Position numbers and translations under genes: made by a program. From NCBI RefSeq assembly GCF_016755875.1, contig NZ_BNED01000005.1, forward strand, positions 496,001-560,000: 64,000 nucleotides of DNA, in the 5' to 3' direction. The notes below the pieces were generated by a model. The model saw only the letters and a program-made list of their open reading frames with translations. It was not told the origin of the DNA and did not search any database. Below, one piece after another: positions 52,953 through 61,368 of this stretch (positions are counted from its first letter, which is position 1; each line of letters opens with the position of its first letter). Source of the stretch: Streptomyces spororaveus (GTDB lineage: Bacteria; Actinomycetota; Actinomycetes; Streptomycetales; Streptomycetaceae).

Positions 52953-53735
52953 CTACTGCCCGAAGGCGCCGTGCCGGCCCGCCCCGGAAGCGAACCGGTC
53001 CGCTCCCTCCTGGGTCTCGCCCGCGTTCAGCGGTACCAGGCCGTGCCGGAACTCCCCCGCCAGCGCGTCCTCCTCGGTCAGGCCGTGCTGTTCCAGGACG
53101 GACAGCCGGTCGTGGCGCAGGCAGGTCTGGGGGAACCCGGCGATCTCGCGGGCCAGTTCCTCCGCGGCCGGCCTCGACCGGCCCGTGGGCACGACGCGGT
53201 TGGCCAGCCCGATCGCGTGCGCTTCGGCCGCGGTGACCGGGCGGCCCGTCAGGATCAGGTCCATGGCGCGGCTCTCGCCGATCAGGCGGGGCAGCCGCAC
53301 GGTACCCCCGTCGATCAGGGGGACCCCCCAGCGGCGGCAGAACACGCCGAACACGGCGTCCTCCTCCGCGACCCGCAGATCGCACCAGAGCGCCAGCTCC
53401 AGGCCGCCCGCCACCGCGTGCCCCGCGACGGCCGCGATCACCGGCTTGCCCAACCGCATCCGGGTCGGCCCCATGGGCCCGTCGCCGGAGGCGAGCACCC
53501 GGTTGCCGCGCTCGGTGCCGATGGCCTTGAGGTCGGCGCCCGCGCAGAAGGTTCCGCCCTCGCCCCAGAGCACGGCGACGGCAGCACGGTCGTCCTGCTC
53601 GAACTCCCGGAAAGCGGCGCCCAGTTGCGCTGCCGTCGGACCGTCCACGGCGTTGCGTGCTCCTGGTCTGCTCAGGATCACCGTGTACACGGGCCCGTCC
53701 CGTTCCACCCGCACCGGGGGCTGCTCGTCCGCCAT
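52953..53735 (-). CDS. Enoyl-CoA hydratase/isomerase (crotonase) family protein
   Basis: A 260-residue crotonase-fold protein. It has the oxyanion-hole segments FCAGADLKAIG and AGHAVAGGLELAL, and the region RWGVPLIDGGTVRLPRLIG. Of the two classic hydratase Glu, the first position (PE motif) is not visible and the second is an Asp (LIDGGT), so a hydration activity is uncertain and isomerase, hydrolase or other acyl-CoA chemistry is possible. The ATG at 53735 has GGGAGGGG upstream. It stands alone between two convergent/opposed operons. Confidence 0.86.
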   Translation of the reverse strand: MADEQPPVRVERDGPVYTVILSRPGARNAVDGPTAAQLGAAFREFEQDDRAAVAVLWGEGGTFCAGADLKAIGTERGNRVLASGDGPMGPTRMRLGKPVIAAVAGHAVAGGLELALWCDLRVAEEDAVFGVFCRRWGVPLIDGGTVRLPRLIGESRAMDLILTGRPVTAAEAHAIGLANRVVPTGRSRPAAEELAREIAGFPQTCLRHDRLSVLEQHGLTEEDALAGEFRHGLVPLNAGETQEGADRFASGAGRHGAFGQ

Positions 53736-53809
53736 GCCCGTTCCCCTCCCGCTCGCCGGCCTCCATTGTGGGGGTGGGGAGGCCGCCGCGCGCGTGGCTC
53801 CCCGGACGC

Positions 53810-54526
53810 TCAGCCGGGCCCGCCCTCATCGGGGTGAGGGCACGGGAGGCTCGTCGGGCCGCCCGGTGTCACGAGCGCCGTCTCGTAGGCGAAGACGACG
53901 ACCTGGGCGCGGCTGGAGAGCCCGAGCTTGCCCATCGCGCGGTTGAGGTGGGTCTTCACGGTGGCTTCGCTGATGAAGAGCTGCCGGGCGACTTCGGTGT
54001 TCGTCGCACCCGTGGCCACGAGACGCAGGACGTCGCGTTCCCGTCCGGTCACGGTGTGCCACTGCGGGGCGATCTCTCCCGGCGGTGTCGGCCCCGGGTG
54101 GTACGCCTCGATCAGGCGTCTGGTGACCGTCGGCGCGAAGAGCATGTCGCCCGAGGCGACGGTGTGGACGGCGGCGACGAGACGTTCCGGGGGCGTCTCC
54201 TTGAGCAGGAATCCGCAGGCGCCCGCGCGCAGGGCGTTGTAGACGTACTCGTCCAGGTCGAAGGTGGTCAGCACCAGGATCCTGGGCGCTGCGTCACCCG
54301 TGTCGGCGGCCCGGCGCAGGATGCGTCGTGTCGCCGTGATGCCGTCGGTGCCCGGCATCCGCAGGTCCATGAGGACGACATCGGGTGTGGTGGCCTCGGC
54401 CAGGCGGACGGCTTCCTCCCCGTCGCACGCCTCCCCGGCCACGGACAGCCCCGGCGCGGCGTTCAGCAGGGACACCAGTCCGGCACGGATGAGCAGTTGA
54501 TCGTCGACCACCAGTACCGTGGGCAT
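53810..54526 (-). CDS. NarL/LuxR-type response regulator
   Basis: A 238-residue response regulator. Receiver: D8-D9, phosphoacceptor D54 (LMDLRMP), Thr in LTTFD, Lys in FLLKE. The C-terminal LuxR-type HTH is TGRERDVLRLVATGATNTEV, then EATVKTHLNRAMGKLGLSSR. It is 15 bp downstream of the kinase gene, in the same operon, and is activated by phosphorylation to bind promoters. Target genes are unknown; genes close by (the small secreted protein on the other strand, for example) are possible candidates. Confidence 0.93.
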   Translation of the reverse strand: MPTVLVVDDQLLIRAGLVSLLNAAPGLSVAGEACDGEEAVRLAEATTPDVVLMDLRMPGTDGITATRRILRRAADTGDAAPRILVLTTFDLDEYVYNALRAGACGFLLKETPPERLVAAVHTVASGDMLFAPTVTRRLIEAYHPGPTPPGEIAPQWHTVTGRERDVLRLVATGATNTEVARQLFISEATVKTHLNRAMGKLGLSSRAQVVVFAYETALVTPGGPTSLPCPHPDEGGPG

Positions 54527-54541
54527 CGGGCGATTCGGTCC

Positions 54542-55792
54542 TCACCGGAAGGGGACGTCCCCGGTGCCCGGGGCCGGGAGACCACCCCGCCGGTCGCTGA
54601 GGGTGGGCGCCGGAAGGGTGAGCCGTACCTCGAACCCGCCGAGGGCGCGGGGGCCGGCGGTGACCGACCCGCCGTAGATCTTCGCGCGCTCCCTCATACC
54701 GATCAAGCCGTGACCAGGTGACATCCCTTGGTTTGGCCGGAAGTTGCCGTCCCCCTCGTCCGTCACGCACACCACGACGGTGCGGCGTTCGTAGCGGATG
54801 GTGACGGCCGCCCTGGTCGGTCCCGCGTGCTTGAGCACATTCGTCAGGGCCTCCTGGACCACTCGGTAGACGCACAGGGCCATGCCCTGCGGAAGCCGGG
54901 TGGGGGATCCCGCGACCTCCATGGTGACCTCGACCCCCGCTCCGCGCACCCGCTCCAGCAGCCTGTCCAGGAGGTCGAGCCCGGGGGCGGGCGCGTAGGC
55001 AGTGCCGTCCTCCGGCGGTCCCTCCTGGCCGACCCGCAGGAGTACGAGCATCCGGCGCATCTCCTCCAGCGCCTCCCGGCTGGTGTCCGCGATGGTGTCC
55101 AGAGCCTGCCGGCTCGCCGCCGGGTCCGTAGTGAACACGTACGAAGCCATGCCCGCCTGGAGCGAGATCACCGACATGTGGTGGGCGACCACGTCGTGCA
55201 GCTCCCGCGCGATGCGCACCCGCTCCTCCGTGAGCGCCCGGAGCGCGCGCTCCTCCTGCTGCCGGCGCAGCTGGAGGGTCAGTTCGGCGAACTGCCTGTT
55301 CCGTTCGGCGAGGGCCGCCGAGCCGCGACCGACGACGAAGACGACGGCCGGGAACAGGACCGCCTGGGCGAGGACGGTCGGCATGGAGCTGTTGTCGAGG
55401 TTGCCGACCCCGGCGTACACCCAGACTCCCGCCACGACGGCCGCGCACACGAGCGCTGTCCGGGGGCGACGGGTCGCCGCCACCGTGTACAGCCCCAGGA
55501 GCGCGGGCATCGAATTGACCACCGGCCAGTACCCGCAGGCGATGAAGAGGATCCACAGCACGGCGGCGGCGCCGAACACGGCGACGGGCGCGATCCGCCG
55601 GGCCACCATGACCAGACCCACCAGGGCGGTCAGGACCGCCCCCGGCCCGTCCACGGGCCGCCATCCGGCCGGCGGCTGCTCCCGCCCCAGCAACAGCCCG
55701 GCGCCGACGTAGCCCAGGGCGAGCAACAGGTCGACGAGCAGCGGCCGGTACCTTCCCCCGAGCCTGTCGAGAACTCCCGATCCAGCGTGCAT
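54542..55792 (-). CDS. NarL-type sensor histidine kinase (HisKA_3)
   Basis: A 416-residue membrane kinase with about four or five N-terminal transmembrane helices (residues 15-150: LLVDLLLALGYVGAGLLL, AVLTALVGLVMVARRIA, AVFGAAAVLWILFIACGYW, ALVCAAVVAGVWVYAGV, VLFPAVVFVVGRG), then a coiled linker, the HisKA_3 segment RIARELHDVVAHHMSVI with the H-box His, and HATPase (QEALTNVLKHAG, DEGDGNFRPNQGMSPGHGL). No large extracellular sensor. It pairs with the response regulator downstream. Start 55792 has no strong ribosome site. Confidence 0.9.
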   Translation of the reverse strand: MHAGSGVLDRLGGRYRPLLVDLLLALGYVGAGLLLGREQPPAGWRPVDGPGAVLTALVGLVMVARRIAPVAVFGAAAVLWILFIACGYWPVVNSMPALLGLYTVAATRRPRTALVCAAVVAGVWVYAGVGNLDNSSMPTVLAQAVLFPAVVFVVGRGSAALAERNRQFAELTLQLRRQQEERALRALTEERVRIARELHDVVAHHMSVISLQAGMASYVFTTDPAASRQALDTIADTSREALEEMRRMLVLLRVGQEGPPEDGTAYAPAPGLDLLDRLLERVRGAGVEVTMEVAGSPTRLPQGMALCVYRVVQEALTNVLKHAGPTRAAVTIRYERRTVVVCVTDEGDGNFRPNQGMSPGHGLIGMRERAKIYGGSVTAGPRALGGFEVRLTLPAPTLSDRRGGLPAPGTGDVPFR

Positions 55793-56055
55793 CGGCGCAG
55801 CCTACGGGCCTTCGGGCGGCCGGGCCATGCGCCTGCCGCAGGACCGGTTCCTACCGCGGCCGCATGGTCCCCGTACCGCGGAAGTCGCAGGCCGACCGGC
55901 CGCCACCGGCACCGGGTGGAGCCCCGAATCAACCCGGTGCGTGCCGCCGGACTGCCTCCGGCTCGCCTAGTTTTCTGTCCGGCCGACCGCCGGAGCACCG
56001 TGTGGTGGCGGCGCACACCCCACGTTCCGATTTTCCGGGAAAGGAAGACATCGCC

Positions 56056-56490
56056 ATGACCACTCCTGTGAAGCGCATGCTCGTCGGAGCCTCCGCAGTC
56101 GCCTCGGCCCTCGTCATCGGGCTGGCGGGCACCGCGAGCGCGGCCGCCATCGGCTTCAACCAGACCTCCACCAGCGGCAAGGCCGAGATCAGCGGTACCT
56201 ACGAGTACCACGTTTCGGGAACGATCCCGCAGACCAAGGAGAAGCTCTACGCCGGGTCGTTCAAGGGCGCGACGGCCAAGGACAAGGTGGCGGGCGACGG
56301 CTACGAGGCGGTCCTGGCCCTGTCCTACCAGGACTGGAAGGGCGGTGCCTGGCACAGCGTGAAGAACCACGTGGCCGTGGTCAACGGCTCGAAGAGCTGG
56401 ACCTTCAAGGACAAGAAGGACGTCAAGGCCTACGCCTGCGACCGCAAGGTCGGCACCGCCAAGCTGCTGAACTGCCGCGCCGCCTGGTAG
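56056..56490 (+). CDS. Small secreted protein of unknown function
   Basis: A 144-residue exported protein. The signal peptide (MTTPVKRMLVGASAVASALV...TASA) is cleaved near residue 30; the mature 115-residue domain is beta-rich and Lys/Tyr-rich (GTYEYHVSGTIPQTKEKLYAG, AVLALSYQDWKGGAWHSV) with two Cys (AYACDRK, LLNCRA), probably a disulfide. Strong GGAAAGGAAG upstream. Not a known enzyme family; resembles small secreted Streptomyces proteins of the same length. A terminator follows. It is opposite the two-component system 263 bp away. Confidence 0.78.
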   Translation: MTTPVKRMLVGASAVASALVIGLAGTASAAAIGFNQTSTSGKAEISGTYEYHVSGTIPQTKEKLYAGSFKGATAKDKVAGDGYEAVLALSYQDWKGGAWHSVKNHVAVVNGSKSWTFKDKKDVKAYACDRKVGTAKLLNCRAAW

Positions 56491-56516
56491 GCCGGTCCCA
56501 CCGTCGCCCACCGGCG

Positions 56517-56556
56517 AACGGATCCGGAGACCCACGGGGGAGCCTCCGGATCCGTT
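56517..56556. terminator. Terminator of the small secreted gene
   Basis: Perfect 13-bp stem AACGGATCCGGAG / CTCCGGATCCGTT with a 14-nt loop, followed by TT. It ends 27-66 bp after the stop codon at 56490. Confidence 0.8.
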
Positions 56557-56581
56557 TGGCCGTGCCAGCAGGACCGCAGTA

Positions 56582-56623
56582 CCGAAGGGCGGGCCGTCAC
56601 CCCTGCGACGGCCCGCCCTTCGG
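56582..56623. terminator. Terminator of the convergent SDR gene
   Basis: A 17-bp perfect stem (CCGAAGGGCGGGCCGTC / GACGGCCCGCCCTTCGG) with an 8-nt loop. Beginning 18 bp after the SDR stop (minus strand). Confidence 0.8.
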
Positions 56624-56640
56624 CGCGCAGGCGCGCCCGG

Positions 56641-57429
56641 TCACGCCTTGAGGGCGCGCCCGGCCACGGTCAGCGCGAGGCGGCGGGGCGCCAGGGCGGA
56701 CGCCGTGGCGGAGAGCCGGTTGCCGAGACCGACCACGATGCTGGGCGGGGTCTTGCCGCGTTCCAGTGCCCGGCGCGTGGCGGTGACGACCTGCTCCGGG
56801 GTGGCCATGCGGCCCACGGCGGCGTCCCGGCTGCCGACGACGTCGAAGAACTCGGTGCGGACCGGGCCCGGCGAGACGGCGAGCACCCGCAGGGAGGAGG
56901 CGCGCGTCTCGTACGCGACGGCCTCGGTGAAGTTCAGGACGAAGGCCTTCGTGGCGCCGTAGACCGCCATCGCCGGGGTCGGCTGGTAGGCGGCCGCGCT
57001 GGCCACGGTGACGAGGGCGCCCCGGCCGTCGGCCGTCAGGGCGGGCAGGAACTCCCTGGTCAGTTCCGTGACCGCGAGCACGTTGAGCTGGATCATCTCG
57101 CTGATCCGGGTGGGGTCCTCGCCGGCGAAGGGGCCGTGGCTGCCGAAGCCCGCGTTGTTGACCAGCGTGTGGACCGGTACGCCGAGTCCGTCGAGCTCCG
57201 CGCGCAGCGCCGCCGCGGCACCGGGCCGGGCGAGGTCCGCGGCGATCGGGCGGGCCTTGACCCCGTAGCGGCGCTCCAGGTCCGCCGCCAGGTCCTCCAG
57301 CCGGTCGACGCGCCGGGCGACGAGGACGACGTCCGCTCCGCGCTGCGCCCACTGCCGGGCGAACTCGACGCCGAGGCCTGCGCTCGCCCCGGTGATCAGG
57401 GCTGTGGTTCCGCGGTATGTCATAGACAT
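56641..57429 (-). CDS. Short-chain dehydrogenase/reductase
   Basis: A 262-residue classical SDR. Motifs: TGASAGLG in the Rossmann loop, VARRVDRLEDLA (Arg for NADPH), NNAGFG, catalytic Ser in VASAAAY, YGATK (Tyr-Lys). This resembles the DltE/YqjQ-like SDRs, acting on an unknown lipid or polyketide substrate. Divergent from the TetR gene, with a 17-bp palindrome in between, so probably its target. Starts 57429 or 57423; a ribosome site GGAACGGAG is upstream. Confidence 0.9.
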   Translation of the reverse strand: MSMTYRGTTALITGASAGLGVEFARQWAQRGADVVLVARRVDRLEDLAADLERRYGVKARPIAADLARPGAAAALRAELDGLGVPVHTLVNNAGFGSHGPFAGEDPTRISEMIQLNVLAVTELTREFLPALTADGRGALVTVASAAAYQPTPAMAVYGATKAFVLNFTEAVAYETRASSLRVLAVSPGPVRTEFFDVVGSRDAAVGRMATPEQVVTATRRALERGKTPPSIVVGLGNRLSATASALAPRRLALTVAGRALKA

Positions 57430-57494
57430 GGGTCGGCGCTCCGTTCCGGGACTCCGGCTGTTGGTCGATACTTGAATGTAGACAGAGCAAACAT

Positions 57495-57511
57495 TGTTGT
57501 CAATGACAACA
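57495..57511. promoter_or_regulatory. Probable TetR operator between SDR and TetR genes
   Basis: TGTTGTCAATGACAACA, a 17-bp perfect dyad (8-bp arms TGTTGTCA/TGACAACA around A). It falls before the ribosome site GGGAGGAG, thus in the leader of the TetR gene and near the SDR promoter. Confidence 0.75.
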
Positions 57512-57529
57512 TCGAGGGAGGAGACCGCC

Positions 57530-58168
57530 TTGGCCGACGCCGACGCGCCCTATCACCACGGCAATCTCAGGGAGGCCCTGCTGGCCCGCGCGGAAGAGGT
57601 GCTCGCGACCTCGGGGGCGGACAGCCTGTCGCTGCGCGCCCTCGCCCGGGACCTCGGCGTCAGCCATGCGGCGCCGGGCCGCCACTTCCGCGACCGGCAG
57701 GCGCTGCTCGACGCACTCGCAGTGGGCGGCTTCACCCGGCTCAACGAACGCCTCCGGGCCGCCGTGGGCGAGCCCGGCCCCATCGCCACCCGGCTCGCCT
57801 CCATGGGCCGCGCCTACGTCGGTTTCGCCGTCGCGCACGCCCCCCTGCTGAGCCTGATGTTCACGGCCAAGCACGCCGACCGCTCCAGCGACGAACTGCG
57901 CGAGCTCGGCCACCGGAGCCTGGAGATCGCCGCCGAACTGATCGCCCTGGCGCAGCGGGAGGGTGTCGTACGGGCCGGCGACCCGGCCCGTCTCGCCCAG
58001 GTCGCCTTCTCCGTGGTGCACGGCCTCGCGGCCCTGGCCGTGGGTTCACTCCTCGACGACACTCCGCTGGAGGAGGCGACCGACCTCGCCCTCGACGTCC
58101 TGCTCACCGGCCTCGGGCCGGCCGGTTCCGCAGCGGCCGCCGAGACCGCGCGACCTGACGCTCCTTAG
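57530..58168 (+). CDS. TetR/AcrR family regulator
   Basis: A protein of about 212 residues. The HTH is HHGNLREALLARAEEVLATSG then RALARDLGVSHAAPGRHFRDRQAL, followed by a long helical ligand-binding domain. The best start is the TTG at 57530, 7 nt after GGGAGGAG; an ATG at 57503 falls inside the operator and the frame extends back to 57494, so it is less likely. It most probably represses itself and the divergent SDR. The ligand is unknown. Confidence 0.9.
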   Translation: MADADAPYHHGNLREALLARAEEVLATSGADSLSLRALARDLGVSHAAPGRHFRDRQALLDALAVGGFTRLNERLRAAVGEPGPIATRLASMGRAYVGFAVAHAPLLSLMFTAKHADRSSDELRELGHRSLEIAAELIALAQREGVVRAGDPARLAQVAFSVVHGLAALAVGSLLDDTPLEEATDLALDVLLTGLGPAGSAAAAETARPDAP

Positions 58169-58464
58169 CGCATTTCCCTCCACGGCGCCACTGCCGAACA
58201 CAGGGGTGCGGCCGAAATCGATCGAAAGGCGAGCGCGGAGTTCCCGCGCTTCGCGCGGCGCCCACAAGCCGTGGACCTGCCATGACGCCATCACACACCC
58301 CATAAGGGGCTCTTCCCTCGCCGGAATTCGGCACCTTCGATGGCGCATTACCGATCCTCCGGTCCGATGAACTCCAACGAAAGCCCGCATGCGGGAAGTT
58401 GGGCGTCGTTATGCTCCCGGCCACCGGTCAGAAGGTCCCCCTTTTCGATAGTTCGAGGACGCCG
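58169..58464. other. Upstream region of the conservon
   Basis: 296 bp with a perfect 12-bp palindrome CCCGCATGCGGG at 58384-58395, 70 bp ahead of cvnA. No gene with a ribosome site is seen. It must contain the promoter of the conservon. Confidence 0.4.
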
Positions 58465-59997
58465 ATGCAGCAAAGAGGTACTCCCCCCGAAAGTCCCCAC
58501 CTTGAGGGAAGAGCGAGCCGGTTGCTTCCCGCGGTCGCGGTCGTGGGCGCGGCCTGCCTGGCAGCTGCGCTCGTCTCCTCCTCTCGACCGCTCGGCACCG
58601 TCCTGATCTCCGTCGGCGCCCTGTGCGCCGCCGCGATCCTGGTCGAGGCGTTACGGCGCGGTCGCACGGCCGCCGCCGGGCGCGCCCAGGTCGCGGCTCT
58701 CCAGCACGTCCTGGCCCGGCAGGAGGCCGAGGCGGGCCGGCTGTCCCAGGTGGTGCTGCCCGAGGCCATCGAGCGGCTGCGCAAGGGCGAGCTGGCCGAG
58801 GACGTGCTGACCGCCCTGGGCGGGCGCGGCGGCCACGGCAACCGCTGGGGCGACGACGAGGCCCTGACCCCGCGCTTCCGGGCCGCCCTGCAGGCCGTGC
58901 TGTCCCACGTCATCGACGCGGTCGACAACGAGGAGAGCCTTCGCGACTCGGCGCAGCGGGCCTTCGTGAACGTGGCCCGCCGGGTGCAGGCGATCGTCCA
59001 TCAGCAGGCCCACGAGATGCGCGAGATGGAGGACCGGCACGGCACCAACCCGGACGTCTTCGGCGACCTGCTGCGGCTCGACCACGGCACCGCCCTGATC
59101 GGCCGGCTCGCCGACTCCATCTCGGTCCTCGGCGGTGCGCGCCCCGGCCGCCAGTGGAGCAGGGCCGTCACCCTGTACTCGGTGATGCGCGGAGCGATGT
59201 CGAGGATCATCGACTACCAGCGGGTGGAGCTCCACTCGGTCTCCGAGGTCGCCGTCGTCGGTCCGATCGTCGAACCGCTGATCCACACGCTGGCGGAGCT
59301 GCTGGACAACGCCACCCGGTACTCGCCGCCGCACACCCGGGTCCACCTGACGGCCGTCGAGGTGCAGTCGGGCATCGCCGTGGAGATCGAGGACGGCGGC
59401 CTCAGCATGAGCGAGGAGGCCCGCGGGCGGGCGGAGAAGATGCTCGCCCAGGCGCAGTCCGGGATCGACCTCAACGACCTGGGCGAGACGCCGAGGCTGG
59501 GGCTGGCGGTGGTCGGCCGACTGGCGCAGGCGTACGGGTTCCAGGTGTCCCTGCGCTCGTCCGCGTACGGCGGCGTCCGTGCCGTGGTCATCGTGCCGCA
59601 GCACCTGATCACGACGGCGTCCTCCGCGACCGGTCTCGCCCACGGCATCGGCTCCTCCTCGGGGCCCAGGGCCGTGGCCGCCACACCGCGCGAGCACCCC
59701 TTCGACCGCTCGCCGGCGGGCGTGGGCGTACCCCGGCCGGCTCCGGCGCCCAGGCCGGCGCCCGTCGGTGTCGAGCAGCCGGCGGCCACCGCGCGTACCG
59801 CGACCGGCCTGCCGCAGCGACGCCGCAAGGACCGTGTGGCCGTCTCCGACCCCCGGCCGGCCGTGGAGCCGCAGTCGGCGGACGACGGCGGCCCCGGAAT
59901 GTGGCTGGAGGCGTTCCACAGCGGCCTGTCCGGTACGCCCGGCCACGACGTGCCGGGCGCCGAAGGCGCGTCGGGCTCAGCGACCAAGGGGGTATGA
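58465..59997 (+). CDS. cvnA: CvnA, nitrate/nitrite sensor-like histidine kinase-type protein of the conservon
   Basis: A 510-residue membrane protein. Two N-terminal helices (about 17-38, 44-62) then a long coiled helical segment, an ATPase domain (NATRYSPPHTRV, the N-box; DGGLSMSEEARG; LGLAVVGRL) and a Pro-rich, Gln/Ala tail. The phosphoacceptor segment lacks a classical H-box, as in other CvnA proteins, which work as sensor-like ATPases with a G protein. Start at ATG 58465 with CGAGGAC; earlier starts 58399 or 58411 are possible. First gene of cvnABCD, with tight coupling throughout. Confidence 0.9.
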   Translation: MQQRGTPPESPHLEGRASRLLPAVAVVGAACLAAALVSSSRPLGTVLISVGALCAAAILVEALRRGRTAAAGRAQVAALQHVLARQEAEAGRLSQVVLPEAIERLRKGELAEDVLTALGGRGGHGNRWGDDEALTPRFRAALQAVLSHVIDAVDNEESLRDSAQRAFVNVARRVQAIVHQQAHEMREMEDRHGTNPDVFGDLLRLDHGTALIGRLADSISVLGGARPGRQWSRAVTLYSVMRGAMSRIIDYQRVELHSVSEVAVVGPIVEPLIHTLAELLDNATRYSPPHTRVHLTAVEVQSGIAVEIEDGGLSMSEEARGRAEKMLAQAQSGIDLNDLGETPRLGLAVVGRLAQAYGFQVSLRSSAYGGVRAVVIVPQHLITTASSATGLAHGIGSSSGPRAVAATPREHPFDRSPAGVGVPRPAPAPRPAPVGVEQPAATARTATGLPQRRRKDRVAVSDPRPAVEPQSADDGGPGMWLEAFHSGLSGTPGHDVPGAEGASGSATKGV

Positions 59998-60000
59998 ACA

Positions 60001-60411
60001 GTGATGACTCAGCGAATCAGCAGCATGGACTGGATGCTCAAGGACCTGGCCGCCGGAGTGCCGCAGACGCGGCACGTGATCGTCCTGTCCGCGGACGGGC
60101 TCTGCGTGGCGCAGTACGGGGCCGAGACCGACACGGCCGACCGCCTGGCGGCGGCCTGTGCGGGCCTGCAGAGCCTGGCCGGGGCGGTGGCGGCGGAGCT
60201 GCCCCGCTCGGAGGGCAGGATGCGCCTGGTCGTGATCGAGATGGACGGCGGGTTCTTCTACCTGATGGCCGCCGGCGACGGCTCCTACCTCGCGGTCCTC
60301 GCCGACGAGGGCGTGGACGCGGGCCTGATGGGCGCGCAGATGCGCAACCTGGTGACCCGAATGGGGGACCACCTGAGCAGCCCGCCCCGGCATGACGGGC
60401 AGCCCGCGTGA
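60001..60411 (+). CDS. cvnB: CvnB, roadblock/LC7 domain protein
   Basis: A 136-residue roadblock/LC7 protein (WMLKDLAAGVPQTRHVIVLSADGLCVAQ, RMRLVVIEMDGGFFYLMAAGDGS). In conservons it probably serves as a regulator of the small GTPase CvnD by GTPase-activating-type or scaffolding contact. Starts GTG 60001 (8 nt after GGGGG) or ATG 60004. Its end overlaps cvnC by 4 bp. Confidence 0.92.
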   Translation: MMTQRISSMDWMLKDLAAGVPQTRHVIVLSADGLCVAQYGAETDTADRLAAACAGLQSLAGAVAAELPRSEGRMRLVVIEMDGGFFYLMAAGDGSYLAVLADEGVDAGLMGAQMRNLVTRMGDHLSSPPRHDGQPA

Positions 60412-60767
60412 ATGAGCCGCCCACCAGCTGGGAGGACAGCAGCCCGGAACGGCTCTACGTCATCACCGGCGGACGCAGTGGACCCTCCACCGCCGTCCAT
60501 CTGGACCTCGTGACCTTAGTCGTGGCCAAAGGGTCCGCCCGGCCCGAGATGCAGCCCGAGCAGGCGGCCATCCTGCGGATGTGTCAGTCACCGCTGTCGG
60601 TGGCCGAGATCGCCGCATACGCGGGCCTGCCCGTGAGCGTCGTCACCGTGCTGGTCGGGGATCTGATGGCCGCTCGACGCGTGTACGTCCGTCCGCCCGT
60701 TCCCGCCGCGCAGCTACCCGACCTAGCTCTGATCGAGGCAGTGATCGATGGACTTCAGAAGCTCTGA
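60408..60767 (+). CDS. cvnC: CvnC, DUF742 protein
   Basis: A 119-residue DUF742 protein (LYVITGGRSGPSTAVHLDLV, CQSPLSVAEIAAYAGLPVSVV, winged-helix-like). GTG 60408 overlaps the cvnB stop. Members of this family are consistently between roadblock and GTPase in conservons and are thought to bridge CvnA/CvnB/CvnD. Its 3' end overlaps cvnD by 20 bp. Confidence 0.92.
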   Translation: MNEPPTSWEDSSPERLYVITGGRSGPSTAVHLDLVTLVVAKGSARPEMQPEQAAILRMCQSPLSVAEIAAYAGLPVSVVTVLVGDLMAARRVYVRPPVPAAQLPDLALIEAVIDGLQKL

Positions 60768-61368
60768 CCCGCCCACGGGGCCCCGCCCGGCGGACATACT
60801 CCCGCAGACGGCCGCGGCCGCCGTGAAGATCGTCATCGTCGGCGGATTCGGGGTGGGCAAGACGACGATGGTCGGTGCGGTCAGCGAGATCAAGCCGCTG
60901 ACGACCGAGGAGACGATGACCCGGGCCGGCGTCGGCGTCGACGACACCTGGGGCGTGGACCGGAAGATCACCACCACCGTCGCCATGGACTTCGGCCGCA
61001 TCAGCATCAACGACGAGCTCGTCCTGTACCTGTTCGGAACACCTGGCCAGGAGCGTTTCTGGTTCCTGTGGCGCGGGCTCTTCGAGGGAGCGCTCGGGGC
61101 GGTCGTACTCCTCGACACCCGCCGCCTGGAGATCAGTTTCGATGTGATCGGACGGCTGGAGGAGCGGGGCGTCCCCTTCGTCGTGGCCGTCAACTCCTTC
61201 CCCGGCGCGCCCGAGCATCCGCTGGAGGAACTGCGCCAGGCCCTCGACCTGCCCCCCTCCGTCCCGATCCTCACCTGCGACGCCAGGCGGCGGGAATCGT
61301 CCCGCGACGTCCTGCTGACCCTCATGCGCTACCTGCACTCCCAGGCAGCCACCCAGGAGGCAATGTGA
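60748..61368 (+). CDS. cvnD: CvnD, small Ras-like GTPase
   Basis: A 206-residue cytosolic GTPase. P-loop GGFGVGKTT, switch I containing TRAGVGVDDTW, G3 box LFGTPGQERF, G4 NSF, C-terminal helix. MglA/Arf-like, acting as the output switch of the conservon. It lacks the Gln of Ras-type catalysis in the usual position as is usual in this group (GTPGQE has one shifted). Coupled to CYP by a 4-bp overlap. Confidence 0.92.
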   Translation: MDFRSSDPPTGPRPADILPQTAAAAVKIVIVGGFGVGKTTMVGAVSEIKPLTTEETMTRAGVGVDDTWGVDRKITTTVAMDFGRISINDELVLYLFGTPGQERFWFLWRGLFEGALGAVVLLDTRRLEISFDVIGRLEERGVPFVVAVNSFPGAPEHPLEELRQALDLPPSVPILTCDARRRESSRDVLLTLMRYLHSQAATQEAM

